A stretch of 64,000 nucleotides of DNA from Streptomyces griseus subsp. griseus (GCF_000720255.1 NZ_JOJE01000040.1:1-64000); one strand, 5' to 3'; positions 44,803 through 54,606 are shown, counted from the stretch's first letter. The notes: generated by a model from the sequence alone, not told the origin. Made by a program: numbers and translations.

Positions 44803-46112
44803 GTGACCACGACCCGCACCTCCCGAAGAGCCGCCCTCCTCGTTTCGGGCACCGTCCTGCTCACTGCCCTGGCCACGTCGCCCGCCCAGGCGGCGGACCT
44901 GCCGGTGGTGACGGCCGCCCGTGAGACCGCCGCACTCCACGACGACGTGGCCAGCGGCAACGCCGACGCCGACGACCCCGCGATCTGGCGCAACGCCGCC
45001 GACCCCGGACGCAGTCTCGTCGTCGCCACCGCCAAGGAGGGCGGTCTGCGGGTCTACGACCTCGACGCCCGCCTGGTGCAGTCGTTACCCGCCCCGAGGC
45101 CGCCGGCCGAGGACGATGCCCCGGGCCGCTTCAACAACGTCGACCTCGTCTCAGGCCTGCGCACACCCTCAGGCCCGGCCGACGTGGCGGTCGTCAGCGA
45201 CCGCGGCAACGACCGCCTCCGCGTCTACCGGATCGACCCCTCCCGCCCCGGCGGCCCCCTGACCGACATCAGCGACCCGGCCGCGGCCCCGGTCTTCTCC
45301 GCCGACCAGGCCGAGATGAACGGCCAGCGCACCCGTACGGCCTGGCCACCTGGAAGGACCGGGCCACCGGCCGCGGCTACGCCCTGGTCAGCCGGCGCGA
45401 ACGCACCCGCCTCGCCCTGCTCGAACTCCTCCCCACCGCCCGCGGCACGGTCGGCTACCGCACCGTCCGCACCCTCGACCTGCCCTCCGCCTTCCGCCTG
45501 CCCGACGGCACGGCCTGGAGCCCCTGCGCCGAGCCCGGCGAACACCCGCAGGTCGAGGGCATGACCGTCGACCCCGCCACCGGCACCCTCTACGCCGGTC
45601 AGGAGGACGTCGGCATCTGGCGCCTGCGCGCCGACCTCACCGGCAGGCCGGTCCTCGTGGACAGGGTCAAGGAGTACGGCGTCCCCGGCACCTACGACGA
45701 GGGGACCGAGGAGTGCACGCCGGGCGACGACCCCGGCTACGGCGGCAGGCATCTCACGGCCGACGTCGAGGGCTTGACCATCCTCCAGGAACCCGACGGC
45801 GACGGTCTGCTGCTCGCCTCCAGCCAGGGCGACAACACCTTCGCCCGCTACGACCGTGCAGTGCGCGAGGCCAACGAGTACGAGGGCGGCTTCCGCGTCG
45901 GCGCCGCGTCGGACACGCTGGACGGCGTCGAGGAGTGCGACGGGGCCGCCGTACTGAACGCTCCACTGGGCGCCCGCTACCCGCGCGGCCTGCTCGTCGT
46001 CCAGGACGGCCGGGACACCCCCGACGTGCCCGGCGAAGACGGCGGCCCCCGCACCGCGACCGGCTTCAAGTTCGTCGACCTCGGTCGGGTGCTGGACGCC
46101 ACCGACGCGTGA
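44803..46112 (+). pseudogene. Secreted 3-phytase with one frameshift
   Basis: A GTG start follows AAGGAAG, and a signal peptide ends at AQA near residue 29. The body is a beta-propeller phytase: DADDPAIWRNAADPGRSLVVATAKEGGL, FNNVDLVSGL, then after the break YGLATWKDRATGRGYALVSR, HPQVEGMTVDPATGTLYAGQEDVGIWR. One base is missing at ~45333 (between QRT and YGLATW). The intact enzyme would release phosphate from phytate outside the cell. No second lesion is seen, so a sequencing error is possible. Confidence 0.85.
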
Positions 46113-46144
46113 AGTGTCGGTCCCGGGCGCGGGATGAACCTCTG

Positions 46145-46369
46145 TCAGTCGCGCGGCGTGGGATACAGCGGCCGCACGCGGGCCCAGTAGCACCGCACAT
46201 GGTCCTCGGCCTGCCGCAGCACCGGTTCCATCGGGACGGCGGCGGCCGACTCCTGTTCGTCCTGCCGCCGGGGAGCGCCGGTGTTGCGGGTGGCGGCCCA
46301 GCGCAGCAGTAACACCAGGCCGGTGGACACGCCGGCGGTCAGGGCGGACAGGGAGTCAGGAGAAGACAC
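46145..46369 (-). CDS. Possible small membrane protein (about 74 aa)
   Basis: An open frame with one predicted membrane segment (LSALTAGVSTGLVLLLRW) and a soluble basic tail ending VRPLYPTPRD. Start uncertain: GTG at 46369 or 46381. It resembles no family I can name. It lies between the convergent phytase end and the anti-sigma kinase gene; a modest case. Confidence 0.4.
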   Translation of the reverse strand: MSSPDSLSALTAGVSTGLVLLLRWAATRNTGAPRRQDEQESAAAVPMEPVLRQAEDHVRCYWARVRPLYPTPRD

Positions 46370-46455
46370 GGTCGCAGACACCTCGGACAGCAGTGAAGGA
46401 CGCCGGTCTCGCCAGGAGCGGCGCCGACCGGACGGCGGAAGGCTTCGGCACCAGG

Positions 46456-46869
46456 TCAGTCGAGCAGCGTGATACGGGCGGTGACGCGCTTGCCGACGGG
46501 CTCGCGCTGGACCTCGTATCCCGCGCAGACGGCCATCACGATCTCCAGGCCGTGCTGCCCCACCCGTCCGGGATCCGCCGCCCGCGCCATGGGCAGCGCG
46601 GGTTCGCTGTCCCAGACGACCACCTCGACCGCGTCGCCGGTGATCCGCAGCTCCAGCAGCACCGGCCCCGGCGCGTACTTTCTGGCGTTGGTGACCAGCT
46701 CGCTGACCACGAGCCGGGTGGTGTCCATCGCCCGGGCGGTCACCGGCACGCCGTACTCGCCCTGCGCCCGGGCGAGGAAGTCGGCCGCGCGGTGACGCGC
46801 CTCCGCGATGCAGGAGGAATCGTCTTCGAGAGCAACAGTGGTGTGAACACGACCACGCTGCGGCGCCAT
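46456..46869 (-). CDS. RsbW-like ATP-binding anti-sigma factor kinase
   Basis: A 137-aa GHKL ATPase of the Streptomyces anti-sigma type. The N box (LVVSELVTNARKYAPG) and the G1/G2 region (DPGRVGQHGLEIVMAVC) are clear, with RVTARITL at the end. Such kinases hold sigma factors or phosphorylate STAS antagonists. It diverges from a STAS-domain gene 189 bp away, its probable partner. Confidence 0.88.
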   Translation of the reverse strand: MAPQRGRVHTTVALEDDSSCIAEARHRAADFLARAQGEYGVPVTARAMDTTRLVVSELVTNARKYAPGPVLLELRITGDAVEVVVWDSEPALPMARAADPGRVGQHGLEIVMAVCAGYEVQREPVGKRVTARITLLD

Positions 46870-47058
46870 ACGGCCTCCGCCACTGATCACCGATTGCATA
46901 CAGTCCGCCCTACGTTCATGCACACGCCCGCGTGTACCCCCTGGCCCGCCGCGCACTCCTGTGTCGTACTCGAAAGGAGGCGGTCTCCCCTCGAAGGATC
47001 TCCAGGGGTAACCTGTCCCGGTCCGTGGCCGCCCCTGACCGACGCCTTTGGGGATACC

Positions 47059-47424
47059 GTGGCAGAAACCCAGGAACCAGCCGTCCCGCAGCGGCTGTCG
47101 ATCGCTCATTCCGTGGTCGACGGCATCGATGTCGTCACACCGCACGGCGAGATCGACCACACGACCAGAGTCAGCTTCCACCAGGCCCTGCTCCCGCCCG
47201 AGGGCGCGGGCACCGCGCGGCTGGTGGTCGACCTCAGCGGAGTCACCTTCATGGACTCCACCGGCGTCAACACCCTGATCGCCGCCCACCAGGCCGCCCA
47301 GGCCGCCGAGGGATGGCTGCGCCTGGCCGGGCCCCGCAACCCGGTGCTGCGCATCCTGCAACTGGTGGGGGTCGACGCCGTCATTCCCTGCTACCCGGAC
47401 CTTCAGCAGGCCCTGAAGAACTGA
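47059..47424 (+). CDS. STAS-domain anti-anti-sigma factor (RsbV/BldG-like)
   Basis: A 121-aa STAS protein with the phosphorylation site VDLSGVTFMDSTGVNTLI (Ser67) and LRLAGPRNPVLRILQLVGVD. When unphosphorylated it should bind an anti-sigma kinase and free a sigma factor. GTG start at 47059. The divergent neighbour encodes a matching kinase. Confidence 0.92.
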   Translation: MAETQEPAVPQRLSIAHSVVDGIDVVTPHGEIDHTTRVSFHQALLPPEGAGTARLVVDLSGVTFMDSTGVNTLIAAHQAAQAAEGWLRLAGPRNPVLRILQLVGVDAVIPCYPDLQQALKN

Positions 47425-47606
47425 CAGCGCCACGTACCGCGCCCCCTACCCGTTCCTGGCCCGCCCGCGTCGGCGTCGCGGCCGCTGAGACGTGGGGCAC
47501 CCCGCCGTGTGACGGACGCGGCGGGGTGCACGACACTGTGCTCCGAGACCGCATGTCGCGACCGGCCGGCACCGTGCCCGCGGGCGATGAACCAGGAGGG
47601 ACCATC

Positions 47607-47897
47607 ATGATCATCTTTGGCACCAGGGGATACCTGTACCAGCTCGCGATACTCACGCTGCTGTGCGGCCACTGCGGCAATCCCGCTGCGCACACCCTCA
47701 GGAAGCGCGTCACGAAGTTCACCCTCTTCTTCGTGCCGCTGTTCCCCGTCTCCACAAAGTACGCGACGCAGTGCACCTTCTGCGGCGCGGAGCAGAAGGT
47801 GACCAAGGAGCAGGCGGACCAGCTGCTGGCGCAGGCCGCGAACCCCCACGGCGGTCAGCAGTACGGGCAGCCCCAGCAGCAGCCCTACCAGTCCTGA
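47607..47897 (+). CDS. Zinc-ribbon domain protein (96 aa)
   Basis: A small protein with two Cys pairs (CGHCGN and CTFCGAE) that flank a hydrophobic segment (FTLFFVPLFPVSTKYATQ), the layout of small zinc-ribbon membrane proteins common in actinobacteria. The end is Gln/Pro rich. ATG at 47607 follows AGGAGGG. No specific role known. Confidence 0.85.
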   Translation: MIIFGTRGYLYQLAILTLLCGHCGNPAAHTLRKRVTKFTLFFVPLFPVSTKYATQCTFCGAEQKVTKEQADQLLAQAANPHGGQQYGQPQQQPYQS

Positions 47898-48093
47898 GGA
47901 GGCCGGGGCCGGTCCCGCCCGACGGATCGGGACGCCGGTCCCATGCGCCCGGGACACCGGGCGCGCCATGGTTGCCCCGCACAACGGCACCTTCGGCCCG
48001 CAAGCGGCCAGGGAGGGCCGCGGGTGGGCCTCGGGAGGCATCGCCACCGCCCTCGGCGGCCTCGCCGTGTTCGTCACGGCAGGGCCGCTGTGA

Positions 48094-48280
48094 CCGTACG
48101 AGGACTCCGACATCCTCGACCTGGTGGTCAGGGGCTTGGACAACCTGACGATCTCCGGCGCCTCGTCCTCAGCCCATGACGATCCGCAACCACCTGTCCG
48201 ACATCCTCGCCGAACTCCAGACGGCCACCAGGGCGGAGGCCATCGTCCGAGCCCGTCAGACAGGTCTGGGCGACACATGA
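48094..48280 (+). pseudogene. LuxR-type helix-turn-helix remnant
   Basis: Two frames together give a LuxR C-terminal DNA-binding domain: DSDILDLVVRGLDNLTIS in one, then TIRNHLSDILAELQTATRAEAI and VRARQTGLG ending at the TGA at 48278 in the other. The frame changes at ~48165-48180. The rest of the regulator is absent. It explains part of the 400-bp gap between the zinc-ribbon gene and the expansin. Confidence 0.75.
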
Positions 48281-48301
48281 GGGCCAGACCCCGTTGCCGG
48301 T

Positions 48302-48976
48302 TCAGCGCTTGCTGAACTGCGCCCGGCCGGCCTGGTCGACGTTCGGCCGGACGGCGATGCCCGTGTCGGTCAGCGTCTGGCCGTAGATGTCGGTGACGCG
48401 GATGTCGGAGCCGCAGCCGGCTCCGTTCTCCGAGACGAAGTAGTTGTACTCGTAGCGCGGCAGTTGGCGCCACGTCGAGCCGGTGCGGACCTCCAGGGTG
48501 GCGACCGGGTTGCGGTGGTTGCGGACCTGGATACCGCACCACCATTGCGAGGAACCCTCCTTGTAGCGATACGCGACGGGCCCGCCGATGTCCGGGCTCA
48601 CCAGCTTCCAGGTGATCGGCACCCGCCCCGCCACCGGGTCGGCGATACGGGCGAAGGCACGCTCCCCGAGGTCGATGTCCCCGGGCCTGCACTCGGGGCA
48701 GCGGTCGACGATCTTCACGGTGATCTCGCCCCGGGGCCCCGTGACTTGGAGGTACGCCCCGCACATCCGCGCGTTCTCGTAGTCGGCGTGGTTCAGCGCC
48801 GCGATGCCGATGTCGGTGGTGGCGTCGTAGAGGCAGTTCCCCACGCCGGTCGCGCCGTAGAAGGTGCCCTCCCCGGAGTAGGTGGTGCCCGGCTGGACGC
48901 CGGCGTACGCCGGTGCGGTGGTCGCGCACAACAAGGCCGTGGCGCCGACGAGGAGAGCGAGGGGTCTGCCGCGCAT
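48302..48976 (-). CDS. Secreted expansin (EXLX1-like)
   Basis: A 224-aa exported protein. A signal peptide (to AYA, near residue 26) precedes a double-psi beta-barrel (GEGTFYGA, AALNHADYENARMCGAYLQV, and VDRCPECRPGDIDLGERAF with the conserved Asp) and a C-terminal cellulose-binding domain of the CBM63 type (WWCGIQVRNHRNPVATLEV, WRQLPRYEYNYFV). It loosens plant or bacterial wall polymers without hydrolysis, fitting a saprophyte or plant-associated lifestyle. Confidence 0.9.
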   Translation of the reverse strand: MRGRPLALLVGATALLCATTAPAYAGVQPGTTYSGEGTFYGATGVGNCLYDATTDIGIAALNHADYENARMCGAYLQVTGPRGEITVKIVDRCPECRPGDIDLGERAFARIADPVAGRVPITWKLVSPDIGGPVAYRYKEGSSQWWCGIQVRNHRNPVATLEVRTGSTWRQLPRYEYNYFVSENGAGCGSDIRVTDIYGQTLTDTGIAVRPNVDQAGRAQFSKR

Positions 48977-49108
48977 GGGGATGCCTTTCGAGGACGGTGG
49001 GGACGCGCTCGAGCGGTGTGATCCTGGCAGCGTTGAAAGATCAATTGAAAGTGCAATTACAGCCACGGAAACACCGACACGTCACACTCAGCCCCTACGG
49101 TGTGCGGC

Positions 49109-49834
49109 ATGAGCGACATCACCGACTACTGGACCGCGCCGCCCGATCGCATGGTGCACGGCGGGATGGGCCAATGCGACATCACGGTCCTCCAGCCCCC
49201 CTTCGACGTGGACGTCCACAACCTGCCGGCCAACGCCCCAGCCCGAGCGCGCGAGTTCGCCCGGACCTTCGGCACGGTCGAGGAGGTCTACGAGGACCTG
49301 GGCGTCAGGGCCGCGAACGAGGTGCCGTATCCCGCTGAGCGGACGGATCTCGACGTGATCCTGGCCGGTGCATGGGGGAACGTGCTGGGAATCAGTGACC
49401 CGGCACTGGCCGACAGCGGCGACGACACGCCGCTGCTGTACGAGGTGGGCCGGCTGCGGGAGCGGTATCCGGACGCGCGGATCGTCGGCCGGGTGGATTT
49501 CGACCGCGGCGAGTCCCACACCGAGGACATCGTGTGGCTCCCGGACGGCGCCATGTTCCATGCCTCCGGCTGGCCCGGAATCGGCCCTTGCGAACTGACC
49601 GGCGACCCGCACGCGGTGGCCGCCGCACTCGGCATCACGGACCGGACACTGCAGGACATCGACGTCGACCTGGACGCCGACCCCGAAGAAGTCGAGTGGG
49701 CCCCCTTCGTCTCCCTGGCCCTCGGGTCGGCCGATCCATGGCCCTGGTCCCAGCCCGAGGTGAGCGTCTTCCGGGTCCGGCACACGCAGACCCACACCCG
49801 CCGCATGGAGAGGCTGTTCATCCCGGGCGACTGA
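49109..49834 (+). CDS. DUF6333 family protein
   Basis: A 241-aa soluble acidic protein of Streptomyces DUF6333 type: DITDYWTAPPDRMVHGG, VRAANEVPYPAERTDLDVI, FDRGESHTEDIVWLPDGA. It recalls SMI1/KNR4-neighbour proteins in tone but no toxin or immunity partner lies beside it. ATG at 49109. Confidence 0.7.
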   Translation: MSDITDYWTAPPDRMVHGGMGQCDITVLQPPFDVDVHNLPANAPARAREFARTFGTVEEVYEDLGVRAANEVPYPAERTDLDVILAGAWGNVLGISDPALADSGDDTPLLYEVGRLRERYPDARIVGRVDFDRGESHTEDIVWLPDGAMFHASGWPGIGPCELTGDPHAVAAALGITDRTLQDIDVDLDADPEEVEWAPFVSLALGSADPWPWSQPEVSVFRVRHTQTHTRRMERLFIPGD

Positions 49835-49948
49835 CAACTTCCCCTCAATCTGCACAAGTTGACGCACCAACACAGCCTTATCTCCTTCTTATCCGTCGGC
49901 GTGGCGGTCTAGGGTGAGTGCGGGCGGCGCTCACGTCACGGGGGCCTC

Positions 49949-52447
49949 ATGCGCCGCCCCATCACCCCTCAACGCCCCCACGACGAGGGAAGACAGAGCA
50001 TCTTGAACAGATCGCTGCACATACCGAAGCGGTGGCGGCTGGTAGCCCGCTTCGCGGCCGCACTGGGTCTGGCCGGGGCAGTAACCCTCACCGGACTGCC
50101 GGGCATCCCGGTCGACGACGCGTCCGCCGTCCCCACCTCGGCCAAGCTCAGGCCGGGGACCGGAAAGCGGTGCGACACGAAGCACCTCGGCAAGACCTAC
50201 GACAGGACTCCGGTCAACTCTGGCTTCCCCACCAGCCCGGGGGCCAACTTCGACAAGTGGAACGGCGACCCGAAGAACTTCAACTACCCGCTCCCGGGCA
50301 AGGCGTTCGACGCACTGAAGGCGCCGACCGCGGCGGAGAAGACGAAGGCGCTGTCCAAGGACCCGGATCCGGAGAAGAACGTCGACGCCTGGGAGGCCCA
50401 GGCCAAGGCGTCGGGGAACCCCGCCGACAAGACGATGGAGATCTACGCACGCTACCTGTCCAAGCAGCGTTCGCAGAGCTTCGAGCGCTGGTTCGACAAG
50501 ATCTACATCCGCAACGAGATCAACCTCAACAAGGGCTCCTCCTTCGAGGGTCGGCTCGTCAAGGACTTCCAGCTCGTCGGTCCTGACTGGCTGTGCGAGG
50601 TCTACGTCGACATCTTCGACGAGAACGGCAAGCGGATCGGGTGGCGCAAGTACGACGCGTACAACCAGCGCACCAAGGAATTCAACGAGTTCAAGTCCAA
50701 CAGCACGCTGACCAACAAGCAGCTCGCCCAGGACCGGATCGTCGCGAAATCCCTGTCCGACCACACCTTCCGCTACACCGGCGCGAAGAACTTCACCAAG
50801 GGCCAGCGCGACAAGATCGACGCGTTCAACCGCGAGGTCGAGCGGATGCGGCCGGGCAAGACGAACCAGGTCCGCGGCTTCCAGCGCCAGTACAACGCCA
50901 TCCCGCAGACCAAGCCGATCCGTGGCTACTCCCGCTACGACACCTGGTTCGCGCCCGGCTGCCAGGGCGGACCGGCCGGACAGGCACCGCTGGCGGCCGC
51001 GAGCAACTGCGGCACCCGCGGACCCCTCAACGACCGTGTCAACGGGTCGGGCCGCACCCTGAACGAGGCCAAGCAGATCCAGGCCGAGGCCCGCCGGCTC
51101 GACACCCGCGGCACGCTCCCGCGCGGCGGCCCGGGCGGCGTCGACTTCACCACCCTCGAACTGCGCTACGTCGGCGGCCTCGCCAAGGGCAAGGGCATGC
51201 AGTACTCCATGAAGGCCGACCAGATGCCCGACCCGGACGAGAACCCGGGCTACGGCGGCCAGGCGAAGATGCAGCTCGCCTCCGACGCGCTGTTCACCTG
51301 GCTGGCGCTGACGCCGGAGAAGTTCTGGGTCAACCTGAACCCGGACGAGCCCGACCGCGTCATGGACTCCAAGTTCGCCTCCACCGACGCCGGCCGGGTC
51401 CTGCTGGAAGCCGACCTCCAGATGAAGCACGACTTCTACCAGGCCATGGACCCCAAGACCGACCTCGGCAAGCGCTATTGGGCGGCCCTGCCCAAGCACA
51501 ACGGCTACCCCTGCATGCCCGGCCTGCGGAACTGGATCGAGCCCAAGCCCGCCAAGGTGCGTGAACAGGACGGCGGCATCTACATCCTGGACGCCCCGCT
51601 CGCGCTGAAGTCGACCGCGCAGAAGACCGTCACCCAGGGCCCGGGCGAGCCGATCTGCGACCCGAACGAGGAGGAGATCAAGGCCGCGCAGCGGGTCGTC
51701 GACTCGATGATCGTGCCCGAGGTCGAGAAGACCATCAACACGGCCCCGCAGTACGCCGACCTGCGCCGCGTCTACACCTCCCGCGTCGCCGCGGAGTGGA
51801 TCCGGCAGCAGGACGCGAAGAAGGCGACCGACTTCCGGTCGATCATCGACAGCAACGACGTGAAGCGGTGGCCGCTGCGCGCCCCCAACCAGAACTGGGA
51901 CAAGAACGAACTCTTCAAGCGGTACCGGAAGATCTACACCGAGGGCGAGTTCACCTACCAGATCGACACCGACCACGGCGTCCAGGTGTACATCGTCGGC
52001 GGCGTCGACTTCTCCAAGCAGCCCAAGCGGAACATCAGCCGCGTGGAGTTCACCCTCGACAACCGCACCCTGGACACGACCACCCAGACGTCCATGAAGT
52101 CGGACGACACCTCCTACCGGGACACCGACACCCTCTACCTCGGAGGTGACTCCTCCGGCGACACCAGCGGAGGCGGGGGCGGCACCGAGCCGACCCCCAC
52201 GCCGACGTCCCCGGCGCCGACCGATCAGCCCACCCACAGCGCGACCCCGACACCCCAGCCGTCGGCCACTCACTCCGGCGGTAACACGCCGGTACCCACC
52301 GCGACCCCGGAAGACCCTGACGGGGACCTCGCCCACACCGGCTCCGACACCCCTGTCGGCCTGATCACGGGCGTCGCCGCCGCCGTGGTCGTCGCCGGCG
52401 CGGGCCTGGTGTGGTGGATGCGCCGCCGCCGCTCCGCCATCGAGTAA
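49949..52447 (+). CDS. Large sortase-anchored surface protein (832 aa)
   Basis: A signal peptide (KRWRLVARFAAALGLAGAVTL, ending near ASA) leads a ~650-residue hydrophilic exodomain rich in Lys, Asp, Asn and Tyr (LNKGSSFEGRLVKDFQLVGPDWLCEVYVD, MKHDFYQAMDPKTDLGKRYW) that I do not recognise. A Pro/Thr/Ser-rich wall-spanning stretch (~res 735-790) ends in LAHTG, the LAXTG signal of class E sortases, then a membrane helix and RRRR tail. It is likely fixed to peptidoglycan. The codon choice is lower in GC than its neighbours, fitting its composition. Confidence 0.85.
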   Translation: MRRPITPQRPHDEGRQSILNRSLHIPKRWRLVARFAAALGLAGAVTLTGLPGIPVDDASAVPTSAKLRPGTGKRCDTKHLGKTYDRTPVNSGFPTSPGANFDKWNGDPKNFNYPLPGKAFDALKAPTAAEKTKALSKDPDPEKNVDAWEAQAKASGNPADKTMEIYARYLSKQRSQSFERWFDKIYIRNEINLNKGSSFEGRLVKDFQLVGPDWLCEVYVDIFDENGKRIGWRKYDAYNQRTKEFNEFKSNSTLTNKQLAQDRIVAKSLSDHTFRYTGAKNFTKGQRDKIDAFNREVERMRPGKTNQVRGFQRQYNAIPQTKPIRGYSRYDTWFAPGCQGGPAGQAPLAAASNCGTRGPLNDRVNGSGRTLNEAKQIQAEARRLDTRGTLPRGGPGGVDFTTLELRYVGGLAKGKGMQYSMKADQMPDPDENPGYGGQAKMQLASDALFTWLALTPEKFWVNLNPDEPDRVMDSKFASTDAGRVLLEADLQMKHDFYQAMDPKTDLGKRYWAALPKHNGYPCMPGLRNWIEPKPAKVREQDGGIYILDAPLALKSTAQKTVTQGPGEPICDPNEEEIKAAQRVVDSMIVPEVEKTINTAPQYADLRRVYTSRVAAEWIRQQDAKKATDFRSIIDSNDVKRWPLRAPNQNWDKNELFKRYRKIYTEGEFTYQIDTDHGVQVYIVGGVDFSKQPKRNISRVEFTLDNRTLDTTTQTSMKSDDTSYRDTDTLYLGGDSSGDTSGGGGGTEPTPTPTSPAPTDQPTHSATPTPQPSATHSGGNTPVPTATPEDPDGDLAHTGSDTPVGLITGVAAAVVVAGAGLVWWMRRRRSAIE

Positions 52448-52474
52448 CCCCAGCGGACACCGACGCCACGGCCC

Positions 52475-52506
52475 AGGGCCCCACCCTCATCCGAGGGCGG
52501 GGCCCT
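52475..52506. terminator. Bidirectional hairpin between convergent genes
   Basis: Arms 52475-52487 and 52494-52506 pair at 12 of 13 positions around a 6-nt loop. It sits between the surface-protein stop (52447) and the end of the minus-strand gene (52513). Confidence 0.85.
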
Positions 52507-52512
52507 CACGCG

Positions 52513-53319
52513 TCAGCCCGCCTTCTTCACCTCGACGGAAAGGTCGTTGTCCGCGGTGTAACAGGGCCGCACGCCGACCCCGTTCACCGTCGTCGTCGGA
52601 TAGACGAACACCTCCTGGCGGCCCGCCACGTCGTCGAGCAGACGGGCGACCCGCACGAGAGGTGCCTGTGCGGCGGGCCGTACGAACACGTCCCACACGC
52701 CGTGTCCGCCCGCCAGTTCCCCGTGATCAACCGTGAAGGAGAAGCTCCGGCCATCCTCCTCGACCCGCGGCTCCACCTCCCGTACAAGACCGTCGCCACT
52801 CCGAAGACGCAGGCACACCGCGGCTCCCGCCTCCAGCGAGGCACCGTGCAGGCGCGCGCCGACCGTCGTCGACCGGTCCGTGATGGTGACGCCGTCCACC
52901 TCGGCGTGGGCGGGGCGCAGCCAGGACCGCACCGCGAGGTAACCGTCGGCCGTGGCGTACGGCACCCGGACGGCCAGCGGCGCCTCCCAGTCCCGACGGT
53001 GCCCGTCGACGAGGGCCCGCAGGTCCCGCAGCCCCGGACGCAACCGCTGCCGTTCGGCCTCCGGCTCCCGCACCAAGTAGACGTCCCAGCGGCCCTCGAC
53101 GAGAACGGTGTTCGGATCCAGGACGGCCTGACGGCCACCGTCGTCGGCCGGCTCCAGGTCGAGGACGTGGACAACCTTCTCGGGTTGCCCCTTCTTCGGC
53201 CGCAGCCGCAGCAACAACTGCCGTCCCTCGGCCGACTTCGACACCAGGTCGAAGACGATCCGACCCCCCGTCTCGACCACGCACCCCACGCGCGGCTGCA
53301 CCGCCTGCTCCGCGCTCAC
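52513..53319 (-). CDS. Uncharacterised protein coupled to a glycosyltransferase
   Basis: A 268-aa cytosolic protein of beta-sandwich character with repeated modules (VLVEGRWDVYLV and GELAGGHGVWDVFVR share a pattern), and FDLVSKSAEGRQLLLRLRP at the start. The GTG start at 53319 overlaps the glycosyltransferase stop. In databases such proteins are loosely called transferase; no catalytic motif is seen. It may recognise the acceptor glycan or polymer. Confidence 0.75.
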   Translation of the reverse strand: MSAEQAVQPRVGCVVETGGRIVFDLVSKSAEGRQLLLRLRPKKGQPEKVVHVLDLEPADDGGRQAVLDPNTVLVEGRWDVYLVREPEAERQRLRPGLRDLRALVDGHRRDWEAPLAVRVPYATADGYLAVRSWLRPAHAEVDGVTITDRSTTVGARLHGASLEAGAAVCLRLRSGDGLVREVEPRVEEDGRSFSFTVDHGELAGGHGVWDVFVRPAAQAPLVRVARLLDDVAGRQEVFVYPTTTVNGVGVRPCYTADNDLSVEVKKAG

Positions 53320-54581
53320 CGCTGCCCCTTCCGCACCAAGCGCCGCGCGTTGCCCGCAGCGGCGAACGCCGCGTCCCGGGCGGCGAAACCCTGGCTGACC
53401 AGCACACGGTGCACACCGGTGCGATCCTGTACGACGGCCCGCCCCGCCCTTCTCGCCACGACCGCTTCGGACAGCAGACGCTCGGCCTGCTCGACCACCG
53501 GGCCGGGCGCGAACCGACGCGCGTTCTCCAGGGCCGCCCCGCGCATCCGACGGCGCCGCTCGTCGTCCCGGACCAGTTCCAGCAGGGCCGCGCCGAACGC
53601 GTCTGGGTCACCCACGGGCACCAGCCGCCCGTCGACCCCGTCCTTGATGATCTCACCGGGCCCGTAGGGACAGTCGGTGCTCACCACCGGCAGCCCGCAG
53701 CGCATCGCCTCGACGATCGTCATGCCGAACGGCTCGAAGTTGGAGGCGGCCGCACCGATCGAGCCCTTGACCCACTCCGCCTCCATGGGCGTCGCCGCAC
53801 CCATCAGGAAGACGTTGTTCCACAGCTTGAGGTCCCCTATCAGCTTCCGCAGCCGGTCGCGTTCCTCGCCCTTGCCGTAGATGCGCAGCTGCCAGTCCGG
53901 ATGTTCGGCCGCGACCGCGGCGAAGGCCTCTATGAGCAGGTCGTAGCGCTTCACCGGTACCAGCCGGCCCGCCGCGACGACCACCTTCGCGCTGCCGTCC
54001 GCGGCCGGCAGCACCGGATCCGGCACACTGTTCGGAAGGGCCTCCACCCGTACGCCGGGCAGCAGCATCTTGCGCCGGTAGGCGGCTGCGTCCGCCTCGG
54101 TCACCGTGGTGAGCACGTCGAGCCGGCGGTAGGCCCGGCGCAGCACGGTGCGCAGCCGTGGCGGATGGTTGTCGAGGGTCAGGTGCTCCTGCCCGATACG
54201 CACGACGTGCGGCGGAGCCTGGAGCGCGAGGTGCACGTTGAGACCCGGCCGGGTACCGATCACCACGTCGGCGTCGGTCGCGGCGATCCACTCGCCGATC
54301 CGCTGGTCCGTCAATTCGCTGTACTGCCGGTACCGGTACTCCGCGGAAGGGAACACCTTCGCCGGTCTGAGGTGTAAGGCGTGTTCCTTGTCCTGTCTGA
54401 GGTCCACCAGCGGCCGCAGTGACACCCGAGGGTCCAGCGTCAGGTTCGGGTGCTCCCGGTGCCGCAGGACGGACACGACCTCCACCTCGTGCCGCTCGGC
54501 CAGTGCGTGGGCCAAGTTGAAGGTGGTGGTGATGGTGCCTCCAATCCCGTACGCGTTATGAATAAGGAAAGAAATCTTCAT
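53316..54581 (-). CDS. Glycosyltransferase family 4 (TagE-like)
   Basis: A 421-aa GT-B enzyme. N-lobe: ISFLIHNAYGIGGTITTTFNLA; C-lobe: VVAAGRLVPVKRYDLLIEAF, LRIYGKGEERDRLRKLI, and the EPFGMTIVEAMRCGLPVVST donor-binding loop with the E-x7-E pattern. It should transfer a hexose from a nucleotide sugar, perhaps to teichoic acid or another wall polymer, as in TagE-type enzymes. It is translationally coupled to the downstream gene. Confidence 0.9.
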   Translation of the reverse strand: MKISFLIHNAYGIGGTITTTFNLAHALAERHEVEVVSVLRHREHPNLTLDPRVSLRPLVDLRQDKEHALHLRPAKVFPSAEYRYRQYSELTDQRIGEWIAATDADVVIGTRPGLNVHLALQAPPHVVRIGQEHLTLDNHPPRLRTVLRRAYRRLDVLTTVTEADAAAYRRKMLLPGVRVEALPNSVPDPVLPAADGSAKVVVAAGRLVPVKRYDLLIEAFAAVAAEHPDWQLRIYGKGEERDRLRKLIGDLKLWNNVFLMGAATPMEAEWVKGSIGAAASNFEPFGMTIVEAMRCGLPVVSTDCPYGPGEIIKDGVDGRLVPVGDPDAFGAALLELVRDDERRRRMRGAALENARRFAPGPVVEQAERLLSEAVVARRAGRAVVQDRTGVHRVLVSQGFAARDAAFAAAGNARRLVRKGQR

Positions 54582-54606
54582 GGCGGTTTAGACGTCGTCA
54601 AGTTCC

